Part shown: piece by piece, positions 10,822 through 21,740 of the stretch
Layout: every line of letters starts with the position of its first letter
Position numbering within the stretch: the stretch's first letter is position 1
From: Liolophura sinensis
Lineage: Eukaryota; Mollusca; Polyplacophora; Chitonida; Chitonidae
Length of the DNA stretch: 64,000 bases
Direction: 5' to 3'
NCBI RefSeq assembly: GCF_032854445.1
Contig: NC_088297.1
Location: 19,231,127-19,295,126, forward strand
The notes under the pieces: model-generated
What the model was told of the DNA's origin: nothing
The model's input: the letters and a program-made list of their open reading frames with translations, nothing else
The model's database searches: none
Program-made: the position numbers and the translations under genes

Positions 10822-13278
10822 ATGTCTGAAAGGTGGAAAAGGTTTGTAGAACAATGGTTATTACGTCTAATAGCTACGGCCATGTTTGCGCTGCAAGTTT
10901 CGTCTCAGCTGACGTGTTTTCAGGTGTGTACGTGTCGTCCACCCGAGGTGACGTGCCATGTATCCAGTTCTAACCACCTGCCAACGTTCTATTACCTTGC
11001 AAAGTATAACGTCTTGAAGATATACGGCACGCCACAATTTTCCCAGCTTCCGCCAGGTACATTCCAGCAAACCTGGGGCGTCATCGATCTCACCATTGCG
11101 AACACTAACATTGAAACGCTCAGATGTGAAGATTTTCAAGGCTTGCAAGCAACCATTTCGACGTTGCGACTTACCAAGCACGCCATCAAAGAGGTACCAA
11201 AATGTGCTTTAGAGAAGCTTACGAAACTTGTGCATCTGTATATGAATGACTGCAAGATTGAGTCTTTGGTAGCCGGTGACTTCTCAAATAAGGGAGTTCT
11301 TGCGACGTTAGATCTGGCAGGTAATACAATCACAGAAATAAATGTCCGCGCTTTTACAAGCATGCAAAAGCTTAAGTACATAAATTTAAGTAATAACAAG
11401 CTTACCAGGTTAATGTCTCAGCAGTTTGAAGGTCTCGGGGCACCCTCCTTGGAAATAATTGACCTCAGTAACAATCGGATCGACACAATCGCCAAAAACA
11501 GTTTCGGTGGAATTGCCCCTTCGTTGAAGCGTCTGGACTTATCGAATAACAAAATAGCCCAGGCATCATTGGAACCTCTCTTGAGCCCATTTCCAACCTT
11601 TGCTGAACTGAATACGCTGGTTATGTCTGGTAACCCGTTAACTGTTATCGACAATCAAGAAATTCAAAATATTTTCCCTCGCTTATCATCTCTGTCTTTG
11701 GCAAGTTGCTCTCTCTCGGCGTTTGATGTGAATGAATACAGCCATCTTCGATCACTGAACGTCTCGAATAATGGCCTGGCGATTACCGATGTTGTCATTG
11801 ACAACCGAGAAATGCTTTGTGGTGATTCCGAATCCTGTCCCGATATTTCTGTGGATGTGTCTAGGAACAAAGTAGCTTCTATTTATGTGAGAATGGATTA
11901 CACCCTGTCGCTTGACAGTGTAAGTGTGACAGCCACAGATACTGGTCTTGAAATGGTTCTTGTTAACATTACGCAGAATTCCACAGCTAAAGACGCTTTA
12001 GCTACCATCGTCTTGAACTTGAGCAAAAACCAGTCTTTAAAGCCTGTGCAGGTTTACATTGAAGAGCTTGGTGAAGACAAGTGGAACAGTTCCGCAAATA
12101 TCTCACTCAATCTTAGTGATAATAATTTTCAAAACGGATTGAACGCCCATCTTAAAGTTTATTCGTCTACATCGGACTCCTCTCAGAAGTACGAGGAAAT
12201 AGACATCTGCTCATTTACGAATCGCTCCATTGAAATTTGGGAATTGGACCTTTCTGGGAACGAAATACCTTCTATACCAACTCAGTCTTGCGTGATTGGA
12301 GAAGTCAGCGTTTTGAAATTAAACAGAAATAAGATTCGTCGAATTCGTAAACTTTCTCTGAATGGAAAGGCTAGTGGCTTTGACAGAACACGAACAATAC
12401 AGCTCCGGGCAAATGCTATTGAGGCCATAGATGCAAATGCCTTCGACGGTTTTCCGAATTTGGAAAACCTAGACTTAAGAGATAATGTTATCAAGACACT
12501 TCCGGAAATGACATTCTTAAAATCTCTAAAGAGTTTTAAGATGCTTGCCTTGGACAACAATCCTTTGATGTGTGATTGTAGCATGGCTTGGATACAAAAC
12601 TATGGGGTGTTTTTCCCAGTCTCTGACCCACCCAAAGCCACGATCTCCGGGCGGTGTCGCAATGATACAGGGTACAGCGTCCTGTGCTACAACTGGGGCA
12701 AAAGCTCATGTGCTGTGCCTTCAATCAGCCTACCTGAACAATACCGACTAGGACGGGTGTGTGAAGTAGATGATTATATCAGCATCACCTATTTCGACCT
12801 ATCCACAGACGGACAAAACATTCTGGTAAAGTGGCTAAAAATTGGACCTGCATTGTTGTACGGTTACAGCATCTCATACAAGAGCCCCTCTTCCCAGAGG
12901 GCTGATTTCTTGGTGGGACCCGCCTCAACAAATGCTACACTTGCTTTACCACAAGGCAAGAGCTATAACATTTGCCTGACCGCAATTATTTCTCGTACCA
13001 ACAATCTGCAAAGGGAGAAAGCTTACTGCAAAAGTATAACTACCGTTGCTTCGCCTGCTGTCATAACACTGGCTGTGTTACTCTCTTTTTCCACTGTGTG
13101 GGGAGTAGCCGCGCTTTCTCTGATCATACGGTACAGATTAAAGGGTTCTGATTGCTCGCCCAGGAACAGATCAGGGCATGGTCTGGATGATACAATATCT
13201 AAACGATATGAGATACCAAATCAAATACAGTCTACATCAAGGATCAGTGAAATTTATGATGAGGTAGATACAGTGTAG
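10822..13278 (+). CDS. Leucine-rich-repeat single-pass membrane receptor, single exon
   Basis: An uninterrupted 818-codon frame begins at an ATG (10822) with A at -3. A hydrophobic signal segment lies near residues 13-29. It is followed by an LRRNT-like cap (Cys32, 36, 38, 45) and LRRs with LxxLxLxxN spacing at about 60-330 (for example INLSNNKLTRL and RLDLSNNKIAQ). Residues of about 330-470 are Asn/Ser-rich with weak repeats and many N-glycosylation sequons. Further LRRs lie at about 472-578, then an LRRCT cap (NPLMCDC...C...C...C, about 578-632). A fibronectin-III-like region (about 655-740), one transmembrane helix (about 747-769) and a tail of about 49 residues follow. The tail has two tyrosine motifs, RYEIP and IYDEV. 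The order matches LRR-FN3 cell-surface receptors of adhesion or immune type. The ligand is unknown. There is no TIR or kinase domain. Confidence 0.92.
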   Translation: MSERWKRFVEQWLLRLIATAMFALQVSSQLTCFQVCTCRPPEVTCHVSSSNHLPTFYYLAKYNVLKIYGTPQFSQLPPGTFQQTWGVIDLTIANTNIETLRCEDFQGLQATISTLRLTKHAIKEVPKCALEKLTKLVHLYMNDCKIESLVAGDFSNKGVLATLDLAGNTITEINVRAFTSMQKLKYINLSNNKLTRLMSQQFEGLGAPSLEIIDLSNNRIDTIAKNSFGGIAPSLKRLDLSNNKIAQASLEPLLSPFPTFAELNTLVMSGNPLTVIDNQEIQNIFPRLSSLSLASCSLSAFDVNEYSHLRSLNVSNNGLAITDVVIDNREMLCGDSESCPDISVDVSRNKVASIYVRMDYTLSLDSVSVTATDTGLEMVLVNITQNSTAKDALATIVLNLSKNQSLKPVQVYIEELGEDKWNSSANISLNLSDNNFQNGLNAHLKVYSSTSDSSQKYEEIDICSFTNRSIEIWELDLSGNEIPSIPTQSCVIGEVSVLKLNRNKIRRIRKLSLNGKASGFDRTRTIQLRANAIEAIDANAFDGFPNLENLDLRDNVIKTLPEMTFLKSLKSFKMLALDNNPLMCDCSMAWIQNYGVFFPVSDPPKATISGRCRNDTGYSVLCYNWGKSSCAVPSISLPEQYRLGRVCEVDDYISITYFDLSTDGQNILVKWLKIGPALLYGYSISYKSPSSQRADFLVGPASTNATLALPQGKSYNICLTAIISRTNNLQREKAYCKSITTVASPAVITLAVLLSFSTVWGVAALSLIIRYRLKGSDCSPRNRSGHGLDDTISKRYEIPNQIQSTSRISEIYDEVDTV

Positions 13279-13360
13279 TGTTTACGAGTAAGTTGTCAAA
13301 GGCAGATGGTTTACGTGGGACACTCAATTTTCTTCTATGCATGTATATACTGAAACACTT

Positions 13361-13420
13361 ACAGTATATAGAGTAAATGGACAGTGTGATAATAGGCAAA
13401 TGGTCACAAAGCTCGTGTGC
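13361..13420 (+). repeat. Family C fragment in the 3' flank of the LRR gene
   Basis: Short match to the family C head: ATATAGAGTAAATGGACAGT, then GTGATAATAGGCAAATGGTC. Confidence 0.45.
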
Positions 13421-13577
13421 GATTTAAATGATATCACAGATTCTCCAGATGGTATAGTTTCCTTTCCTTTCTTCTCTTTCTTCCACCAATCAGATTCTAT
13501 TTTCCATTCATGCTGTAATCAGTCAATCTCATGCATCTCTAAGTACTCATACATTCATAATTTTGTTTTAACTCTTT

Positions 13578-14498
13578 TCAACTATTAAAATTTTTCCACA
13601 GCTTTAGAAAATCGTCGCCTTTCCCGGATATATCAGCTATACATTTTTCGATTTTATAATTGTCAGTTACCGTTTTCTGCAGGTTAATTATGTTTAATTT
13701 GGCGTCATTTCGTCTCATGTCAAAGATGTACTTTTTTGCTGAAATCGTAAGTAAATTTACAGGTGAAGAATTGTGTTTCCCGCTCCATCTCATAATAATG
13801 ACTTTGGGAGTTATTTTAATATCAGTTTTCCACTTTTGTGATAGCCACTTTTCGTATTCTGTCCAAAATTTACGTGTTTCCGGACATTCAATGAAAGAGT
13901 GTTCTGTAGTGTCCTTACCGAGTCTGCAGTAATTAAAAATATCGTCGTGTCTCTGTCCTATTTTAAACAGATAAGATTTTGTTGGCGTTATCCTGTGTAA
14001 GACTTTGTATTGAAAATCTCGTAGCTTGGTGTATTGAGTGCATTGATAAATAGATTCGAATACCTTTTCCCAATCAGTTTCTTTATCTAACCTTACAGTA
14101 TCCTTCCATTTTTCTTTCATTTTGATATTTTGCTGCAACTCATTATTTAATAAATCGTAAAAGTGATTTGTTCCCCGTTTTTGTTTAGTCAGTAATCGTA
14201 TGTTCGATGGAAAGGAGGGGCAATATACATCATGCTTCTCATTTATCGTGAGCCACTGGGTTGGAACATTTCGAATTAACCTATTATAATCTTAGAAAGT
14301 ACCTTTCACTTTAAATTTTTGTTTGAAATCTTTAAATGTCAACAAATTTCCTCCTGATTTTTTAAAATCCCTTATAAACCTTACATTATTTTGATACCAG
14401 TGGCTAATAAAATAAATTGGTTCTTTAAACCTTGGGTTATACCATAAATTTTCATCAAGAATATTTGTCTGATATTTTTTTGTGTTATTTCCTGCCAT
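13578..14498 (-). pseudogene. LINE ORF2 C-terminus (zf-RVT-like region)
   Basis: Reading leftward from 14498, the frame encodes basic, Trp-rich sequence ending in the characteristic FQYKVLHRITPTKSYL then YCRLGKDTTEHSFIECP cysteine/histidine block typical of LINE C-termini. One in-frame TAA (14292-14294) interrupts an otherwise continuous frame to 13578. This frame differs from the RT frame, which ends at 14381, so a frameshift lies between about 14400 and 14498. Confidence 0.85.
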
Positions 14499-15960
14499 GC
14501 CCTTAGAGTATCTACCCAGAAAGGGTTGTTTACTCTTTTTAGTATTAGCCGTATATACTTACCCCCTAGTGTATCATTTTGATATATACTTACATTTTGC
14601 CATTTATATTTCGCTAATAACAATTTTCTCATCCAAGATATTTTTAACGATTGCACAAATGGTATTAAGTTTACCATCCGTAATCCACCTTTTGAGTAGT
14701 CCTTTACGATAGTGGATCTTTGTATCCTATCTGGACCATCATTCCATATGAATTTATAAAGTAATACATTTATTTCTTTCATAGTGCTATCTGGTGAGTT
14801 TGGGAGGGAAAGGAACAAATGAATTAGTTTTGATAGAGCTAGAGATTGTATAACTGTTATTTTTCCTAACAATGATAGGTTTCTGATTTTCCATCTTTGA
14901 AGATCAGTTTTCAATTCCTCTATTCTAGCCAAATAATTTATTTTCCATATGTTATTAAATTTCACCGTTGAGAAATTTATGCCCAATATGTTAAGTTTTT
15001 CCACCCAATCTAATTTCACTTGCTGACATAGTTTTACATTGGATCCGGACAGAGAACCTATCCATGCTGCCTTTGTATCTAAACATGATAGTGCTCTTGA
15101 GAGAGACTTTTCGGACCTATCTAAGATTAACTGTGTATCATCGGCATATTGGCTTATTTTATGTTCTGTTTTTGTTTATATTCCCTTTATATTCTGTTTT
15201 ATTCCCTTTATAACTGGGTTATTTCTTATCATTGAACCTAAAATTTCAGCACATAACAGAAAAATATACGGAGAAATTGGATCTCCTTGTCTACATCCTC
15301 TACTAATATTAAACAGAGGGGATAAAATGCCGTTTTGGAGGATACACGTAGAAATATCAGTCTGAAACAATTTTATCCAGGATCTTATATCTTGTCTAAA
15401 TTTAAAGGTCTTCAGTATTTCTTCTATGAATTCCCAAGAGATAGAGTCGAATGCCTTTTCAAAATCTATTGACAGCAGTAACTCGGGTATTTGTCTCTCC
15501 TTTGTTTCAAACATTATGTCGTAAATTAGACGTACATTATCTGCAATGCATCTTCCAGAAATAAAACCCTTCTGATCTTCATTTATAATGTCATTAAGAA
15601 CTGTTTTAAGCCGATTTGCAATGCAAGTACTGTAGAGTTTGTAATTTACATTTAATAAGGTGATGGGTCTCCAGTTTTTAAAAATATTTCTAGGTTTATT
15701 TGGTTTTGGTAAACATGTTATAATCCCTTGCTTTTGAGATCGTGACAATTCGCCTTTTAAAAAACTGTCATTTCCTGCCCTTAAAACAAAGTATCCTACA
15801 TCTTTCCAGAACACCTGATAGAATTCTACAGGGAAACCGTCTATTTGTGGAGTTTTGTCATCTTTCATATTTCTCAAACAGTTTGTTAACTCTTCCAAAG
15901 TCAATAACCCCTCTAATTTAACTGCATCAGCATCTAAGAGTCTATCTAGTTTTATGTCCT
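14381..15960 (-). pseudogene. LINE reverse transcriptase region
   Basis: Carries the RT motifs in order: DGFPVEFYQVFW, NWRPITLLNVNYKLYS, GFISGR, SIDFEKAFDSISW, GCRQGDPISPYIF and the catalytic QYADDTQL (plus coordinates about 15131-15154). The frame is continuous apart from one TAA at 15176-15178 between the GCRQGDP and YADD motifs. That stop sits in a local AT-rich duplication (GGAATATAAA-like words repeated), which probably created it. The thumb region follows to 14381. Enzymatically dead as it stands. Confidence 0.92.
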
Positions 15961-15971
15961 GAAGACGTCCC

Positions 15972-16396
15972 CTAAGGTTTTTTTCCTCTTACCGTTTTTG
16001 TATACAGATTGGAATAATAATTTATCTGTGCCTCCAGAATATCTGCCGTTTGGTATATTTCTTTCCCATCGTCAAGTGTTAGTTTTGAGATAAGTTTGTT
16101 TGTGTAATTCCTTTTTTCCATAGCTAAAAAATATTTTGTCGGTTTTTCTCCTTGTTCGATCTTTCTTGCTTTTGACCTAATAAGCAATCCATCTATTTCT
16201 TTTTCTCTCAGCTTTGATATTCTATTTTAAGGTTATTGAGTTCACCTAGCTTCGAATCTGTTACATTGATAAAATTTGTTTGAATTTCCCTATCTATTTC
16301 TTCAATTTGCTTTTCCAGTTGTGTTTCTCTTATCCTTTCTTCTTTCCGTTTTCTTGACGAATATTTAATTGTTTCTCCTCTTTTTTTCATTAGCAA
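15972..16396 (-). pseudogene. LINE EN-RT linker, two frameshifts
   Basis: A Lys/Glu-rich, coiled-coil-like stretch followed by the conserved GEKPTKYFLAMEKRN-type segment that precedes the RT in this LINE group. The frame shifts near 16205. It shifts again at an A7 run on the minus strand (about 15976-15983), after which the RT frame resumes. Confidence 0.8.
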
Positions 16397-16505
16397 TACT
16401 TCTAAAAATAATTGATCACTGATGCAAAGCTGTATTCGATCTTTAGGAATATTTTTTAAATTGCCTCTGCTGTATATTATAGGACTGTATTCATCTAATG
16501 TTTCG

Positions 16506-17272
16506 TCAATAATATTTTTGACTAAATCGATATATGCTGAGTGAACAGTTTAATTTCCAGCAGCCTTTGCCACATTCACAATTTATGAACTTACATTTCA
16601 ATGTTATAGCGGAGTGATCGCTCCTGTATCCTGGAATAATTTCTGCTTGTGTAGATATATTAAAAATGTCATCAGATACTAAGAAAAAATCTAGTCTAGT
16701 TTGCTTTTTGGGGTTCTTGCGTCTCCATGTATATCGTCTCTCATTTTCATGCATTGTCCTCCAAACATCTATATATTGATTCCCATTTATCAAATTCAAC
16801 ACTTTAGTTCTTGGGGTAGGGTTATTTAGATGCTGGTAATTGTGTCTTTTTGAGGGTCGATAACTAAATTCCATTCCCCACAGATAATAACAGACGGATT
16901 TCCAATTTGCTTTATTTTATTATTAATATGATTATAGAAAGAGGGTTTGTCACTATTTGGTCCGTACAAACTGCAGAGAGTTACAGGTATGTCATGTATA
17001 TTTAGGTTCATTAGAATATAGTTACCATTTGGGTCAAAATTTCGATTGAGCAATATAATTACACCTCTTGATTTAGAGCTGTGAGGGCTTACCCAGGCAT
17101 CGTATTCCCATTCCCGTTTTAGAATGTCGCCATAATTTGAGTCGCTATGGGTGTCCTGTAAACATATAATTGAAAAATTCTTTTTTTTTGAAATAATGGA
17201 ATACATCCCTTCTTTTTTGACGTCTGCTATTCCTCGACAGTTCATCGTGTCGATATTCACTGTATCAGTCAT
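16506..17272 (-). pseudogene. LINE APE-type endonuclease region
   Basis: Starts MTDTVNIDTMNCRGIAD and has ICLQDTH, SLYGPN and ICGEWN (family GDWN), then after a frameshift RRYTWRR, RLDFFLVSD and GYRSDHSAITL. These are the endonuclease/exonuclease/phosphatase fold motifs with the terminal SDH. The frameshift is near 16842-16850, at a run of A on the minus strand. A further shift near 16540 separates this region from the linker. Confidence 0.88.
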
Positions 17273-17275
17273 AGA

Positions 17276-19299
17276 TTGGTTTGTAATCTGTTAAAGTCGG
17301 GAAAAGGGCGAAAAACTTAGCTTCTGTGTATTACTCAATTTGGCTTTTTTAGTTTTCACAGTATCTCGGCCAATATGGAAAAACTCATAGCCTTTGGTAA
17401 TCAACATTACCTTTCTTATCAAAACAGACACACGTACACATCTACTCAACCTCTCTTTCAGAAGGATACACATGCCATTCCAACAACATTAGAATAAGGT
17501 ATGTTTAAGTATAGTCTCATCATTTTGGTGGATCTTGTATATGTATATACATTGCTTTAATTGTGTTACATATTGTAGCTGACATGGAATAGTTCCTTAA
17601 TATAGTGTTCTGTTGTGATTTGGGTATAGCTTATGAATACAGAAGATCATACACAAGAATGGAATATAAAGGCAAGGTGGATTCTGGAGAATAAAATACA
17701 TATTAGGAAAGCTGATAGGTTTTCACAGATCCTATTGTCGATCGCACCCATCATATTTATCACTGGTAATATTGTGCAGAATAGTATACTATTTCTTTTT
17801 CGACACATTAAAGCTGTGTATTTCGTTAACTTAAAATGTCCTATTAATTCTAAGAGTTTTTTGTTTTACGAGAGCAAACTGAGTTATCAGATAGCATATA
17901 TCCTTCACATTGCAGAAATTATTTATTATTTATATTTCCTGACTGAGCTTGAAGAGTATACAGATGTGGTGGAGGGGTGGTGCAGAATATTTATTATCGC
18001 CATATCACAGGATGGGCTTCTCTCATCATGAAATGTGATAATACCCAACCCAAATACATATTACACAAACCATGCAAGTACACACTGCATGGTCCAACAC
18101 TGATCTTTCTTTAGCATGAACTGACGGCAAACCTAGCGAGTCAAAATTACATATTTCATAACCACTCGACACTGCGGCTTGAAAAACATAAGGAAGTTAC
18201 AGTGCATACGTAAGGCATGCATCAAAATTCAACTTTATCATTCAGGTCAAGTAAGACGGCATACATTCCATGACAATTGGACATATCTTGCCGGCAATAA
18301 GTGTGAATGCTATATTCACAACCCGTTGCTGAGGAACATAAGTGTCGCTCCGTATGGAATGTTCAGACATCATGACGAAAACAGGACAGCTTTTTGTGTA
18401 ATTTATCGTCTGAATGGATATTATTTGGAACTCTTCCTTCTTTGCCACTTACATATGTACACAGTATCCTCCTAAGGGACAGAGCGACTCATTTATGCAA
18501 ATCTTACGCTGATGTTGTAATGCAAAACACTCAAACGAAACTGTATTACGTGTGCGCAAGGAAAGTTAAATATACTCGTGAGTACAATGAAAAACTCTAA
18601 TACGATAAATAAATGATGTAGTTTTAATTTTTGCACAAATAACCCAACGGCATGGCTGCATGTAATTTGGGGCCAGTTTGACCTCAGAAAAGAAATGAAC
18701 TATATCCTAAAGCCGGTGTATTAACAAAGTGCATTGCGAAGCTAAATATTATACCCAAATTTTAACGCCAAAGCCTCTAAAGCAGAAGTTACACACGTCG
18801 GCATGTAATTGCGTCATCAAACGCTATCTCTCTAAGTTTCCTCAGTTTTAGTATGGAAGTGTCGAGAATATCTGTTTAAATCATAATTGTGGCCCTTCAG
18901 AGTTCCTCTTAATCCGTATTTGGGGAGCTTTGTTGGCATTGTGTCTAATAAAATCTTGGCGTTCCATACTTGAATAGTTATAAGCAAAGCGCAACTGAGG
19001 TATTTTTTTTTATTTTATTAACGACCATTTATGAAATAGCATAGTAGACTGTTTCACTGGCCTCTTGATACTTCCCCTAAACCTGGTGCTGAGGGAGGTA
19101 TAAGCACTCACGATTTTTTTTTTGCATTGTCATAATGGTTTTATGAGCAGTACATGTATTTGCACATGTATACAACCTTGAAATCATTTACGGATTACGA
19201 GATGAAAATTATGTACAGTTATAGATAAGATGTCTAAAATATCGACTTTCTGCTTAGGATAGATAAAAACTGCTGACTACTTCTTTTATATATGTTAAT
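17276..19299. other. Intergenic DNA, nothing recognised
   Basis: About 2 kb of AT-rich sequence. Short open frames (17633-18031, 18179-18600) lack domains and splice support. The LINE 5' region was searched for an ORF1 without success. Confidence 0.5.
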
Positions 19300-19374
19300 C
19301 CCACCATTTTGTTTGCCGCCGTCGTATAAGTGAAATATTCTTAAGTACTGCGTAAAACACCAATCAAACAAACA
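19300..19374 (+). repeat. SINE-A tail fragment
   Basis: Matches only the last part of SINE-A: GCCGCCGTCGTATAAGTGAA, then ATTCTTAAGTACTGCGTAAA and a CACCAATCAAACAAAC tail. Severe 5' truncation. Confidence 0.85.
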
Positions 19375-19569
19375 TACCAGTTAACGGTTTTATTTTCTAT
19401 TTAGGTATTATTTCTTACAAATTCCATTCTGATCCTATTGTTTAGCATTTTCAATAATTTCAGACCCCAGGGGCTTCTTTCTTTATTGAATTACAATTAA
19501 TACAATTACATGTTTGTACCTAATTCTGCTCGGGTCTAGGAATATTTTATAAGATGCCGCTATTTACGC

Positions 19570-19690
19570 ATTTGTACGATCAGTTGGAATAAAACTCTAA
19601 CGACAAGGTAGTCGTATTTCAACTATCATACTATTCACCAATTGCCAAATGCCGCACTGTCGTCAATGCTCTTTTTCACTGTCTGTGCAG
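19570..19690 (-). repeat. Family C fragment
   Basis: On the minus strand it shows GACGACAGTG, GGCAATTGGTGAATA, a GAAATACG.CTACCTTGTCG block and AGTTTTATTCCAACTGATCG, parallel to plus-strand copies. Confidence 0.5.
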
Positions 19691-21019
19691 CAGCCTTGTA
19701 TATTGTTACTGCGGACTGTTTTCCAGTGTTTTTGCAAGTGAGACACCTATATTTGTAACCTTCTTAGAAATTATGTACGAGCTGTATATATTGTTTGAAA
19801 TTTGAACTGCATGTGTGTCTTTCAGAAATTAATAAAAACTGATGACCTCTTCTCTCTAACATGTTATTAGCTTTATTATTTATATTTTATTTCTTACATA
19901 TTTATTTTGAAACTGGTGTTACATATCGGTTGTTCTAGAAATGAGTCGTCCCATTATCGATTTCTGACGATCCTTCATCGTCTACGACTCGTATTCGAAT
20001 GTTGGACTTGAAATTTGGATAGATAACGCCTTTGGAAAATACATAATTAAAGAATACATGATGAGGTTAAATTTATCATTCTTCATACTACGAATTTGTT
20101 TAGTGGTATTACCAAGTAAGTTTGTTTCCATAAGAAAATATAGTTAAAAACGGTGCGGAACTAGTAGAAAAGCACTTCCCAGAACAACTGAAAATGTAAA
20201 TGAAGGCTTTAGCTGGGTTTAAACTGTCCACTCGTTCTGTACTCCGATTTTAAGTTAAGTATATTCGTCGCTTTTGGCAGGTTGATTTGGATCTGCAAAG
20301 TCGTAATAAATGTGTAGGTCTATAATTCCCACTTTTATTGTTTTCGGTCAGTTTTGACGATATCTATTCGCTCTAACGAGATGTCTTAACGACTCACGTT
20401 TACAGTAATGCTATTCAATGTTAAAGGGATAGGGCATCAACCTATTTTGGTCAGCTGTGTGCACGTTTTCATTACTTTACGATAGCTGTCGAACACGTTT
20501 CAACTCGAAACATACACAGAGAAACATTTTGTCGTCAGTATGACTAAGATATGGGTAGTCAGCCGGTTTTGACTAACGTATGACGTCATTTTGACTATGG
20601 TAAGGGTTGTCAGCCGGTTATGATTAACGTATTAGGTTGACTAGATTACAACAGATTGACAGTCCGAAGTTTGTCAAAATTTACACACGGAATTGTCTAG
20701 TCGTTTTGACGAACATTAAGATAATCAATGTGTGTCAAAAGCTCGTCAAAGATTAAAACTTTCCGACCATAATGTCAGTCAAAATGAGTGTTGATCGTAC
20801 AAGCGACATGTCGATATAGTAGAATAATGCATGAACAGGATTTTAATGCTTTCTTTTGTATTGTTTTTCTGTGATTGCTTTTTTTATGTGAAAACTTATG
20901 TAATTTGATGACAACACAACACAGTGATGTCTGTGAGTTAACATCACTGAACTTTCTGTTTGTGATTCAACCATAGTGTTTGGGATCCAAGTTTCTGATA
21001 TTTAAGAATTTACAAGTAG
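19691..21019. other. Intergenic DNA with a short direct repeat
   Basis: No exon recognised. At about 20545-20640 the words GTCAGCCGGTT and ACTAACGTAT/ATTAACGTAT occur twice about 48 bp apart, in a tract rich in GTCAAAA and TTTTGAC words of both orientations. It may be a decayed foldback-type element; I cannot classify it. Confidence 0.4.
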
Positions 21020-21130
21020 AGTCATGATGAAACCCTGACGGATGTAAATTGACAAGAAGCCAGATTTCACAACGCATGCGCGTGACTATTTACTATCACT
21101 GTCCTCGCTAATCTGGCTTTACATGCTGCA
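21020..21130 (-). repeat. Family C fragment
   Basis: On the minus strand it reads GTAAAGCCAGATTAGCGAGG then ACAGTGATAGTAAATAGTCA, then GTGAAATCTGGCTTCTTGTC and AATTTACATCCGTCAGGGTT. This is the same block order as 2536-2708. Confidence 0.6.
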
Positions 21131-21370
21131 GTCTTTAAGTTTCTACTGCGATTACCTCTTCTGACAGTTATCGAAGAATTCATATATTAATTTATTTTGT
21201 TGATGTTTAACGCTATACCTGTTTTCAATAATCTTCCAATTAGGCGTAGGCCTATATATGGTACGGCGGTTATCGGCCTCTCCTGCGCCGAGGCAAAATT
21301 TTATACGTGTGGAAATTCAATCTCGCCAGGGAGAACAGAGGGAGAGAGAATCAGAATATGTACTTTGCTA

Positions 21371-21454
21371 TATATGTAATCTATTTTCCTATTTCCTGTA
21401 TATGTAATCTATTTTCCTATTTCCTATGTATGTAATCTATTTTCCTATATATGT
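21371..21454. repeat. 28-bp tandem repeat, three units
   Basis: TATATGTAATCTATTTTCCT followed by ATTTCCTG repeats three times at 28-bp spacing (starts 21371, 21399, 21427) with minimal divergence. Confidence 0.9.
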
Positions 21455-21652
21455 ATTCAGTAACAGAATACATTATATAGCATCACTCAGACTTTTCTGT
21501 TAAAATTAGGAAATTTTTTGTTTTAGTGTACCAGTCCAAACTGGACGATTTAAGGCAACCACGGAACTGAGTCTGGACATGGCTTTGTGTATAGATTTGT
21601 AATTTAAGTTTGCTTTGAAAAAAAAGAAAGTAAACACGCCAGTCGAGCGTTG

Positions 21653-21740
21653 ATTGATTGATTGATTGGTGCTTTACGCCGTGAAGTATATTTCACTCAC
21701 ACAATGGCGGCTAACATTATGGAGGGGAAACCCACGATCG
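21653..21740 (-). repeat. SINE-A-related tail, diverged
   Basis: GATTGATTGATTGGTGCTTT then ACGCCGTGAAGTATATTTCA and an ACATTATGGAGGGGAAACCC block. The tail microsatellite is TTGA-type, unlike the TTTA-type of most copies, so it may be a separate subfamily. Confidence 0.65.

Larger units (their letters stand above)
13578..17275 (-). mobile_element. Non-LTR retrotransposon (L1/Tx1-like LINE), decayed, ORF1 not found
   Basis: About 3.7 kb on the minus strand reads, in order, as an APE-type endonuclease, a linker, a reverse transcriptase with thumb, and a C-terminal zinc-finger region. This is the layout of a LINE ORF2 of about 1,230 codons. At least four frameshifts and two in-frame stops break it. 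No ORF1 is recognisable to the right of 17275, so the copy is probably 5'-truncated. I found no convincing target duplication. Clade assignment to L1/Tx1 rests on the style of the EN start (MNCRG), the LDFFL segment and the C-terminal finger region, and is tentative. Confidence 0.92.

Noticed and set aside
17276..17480. Short minus-strand frame as LINE ORF1
   Set aside because: Only 60 codons, no ORF1-like coiled coil, RRM or zinc knuckle.
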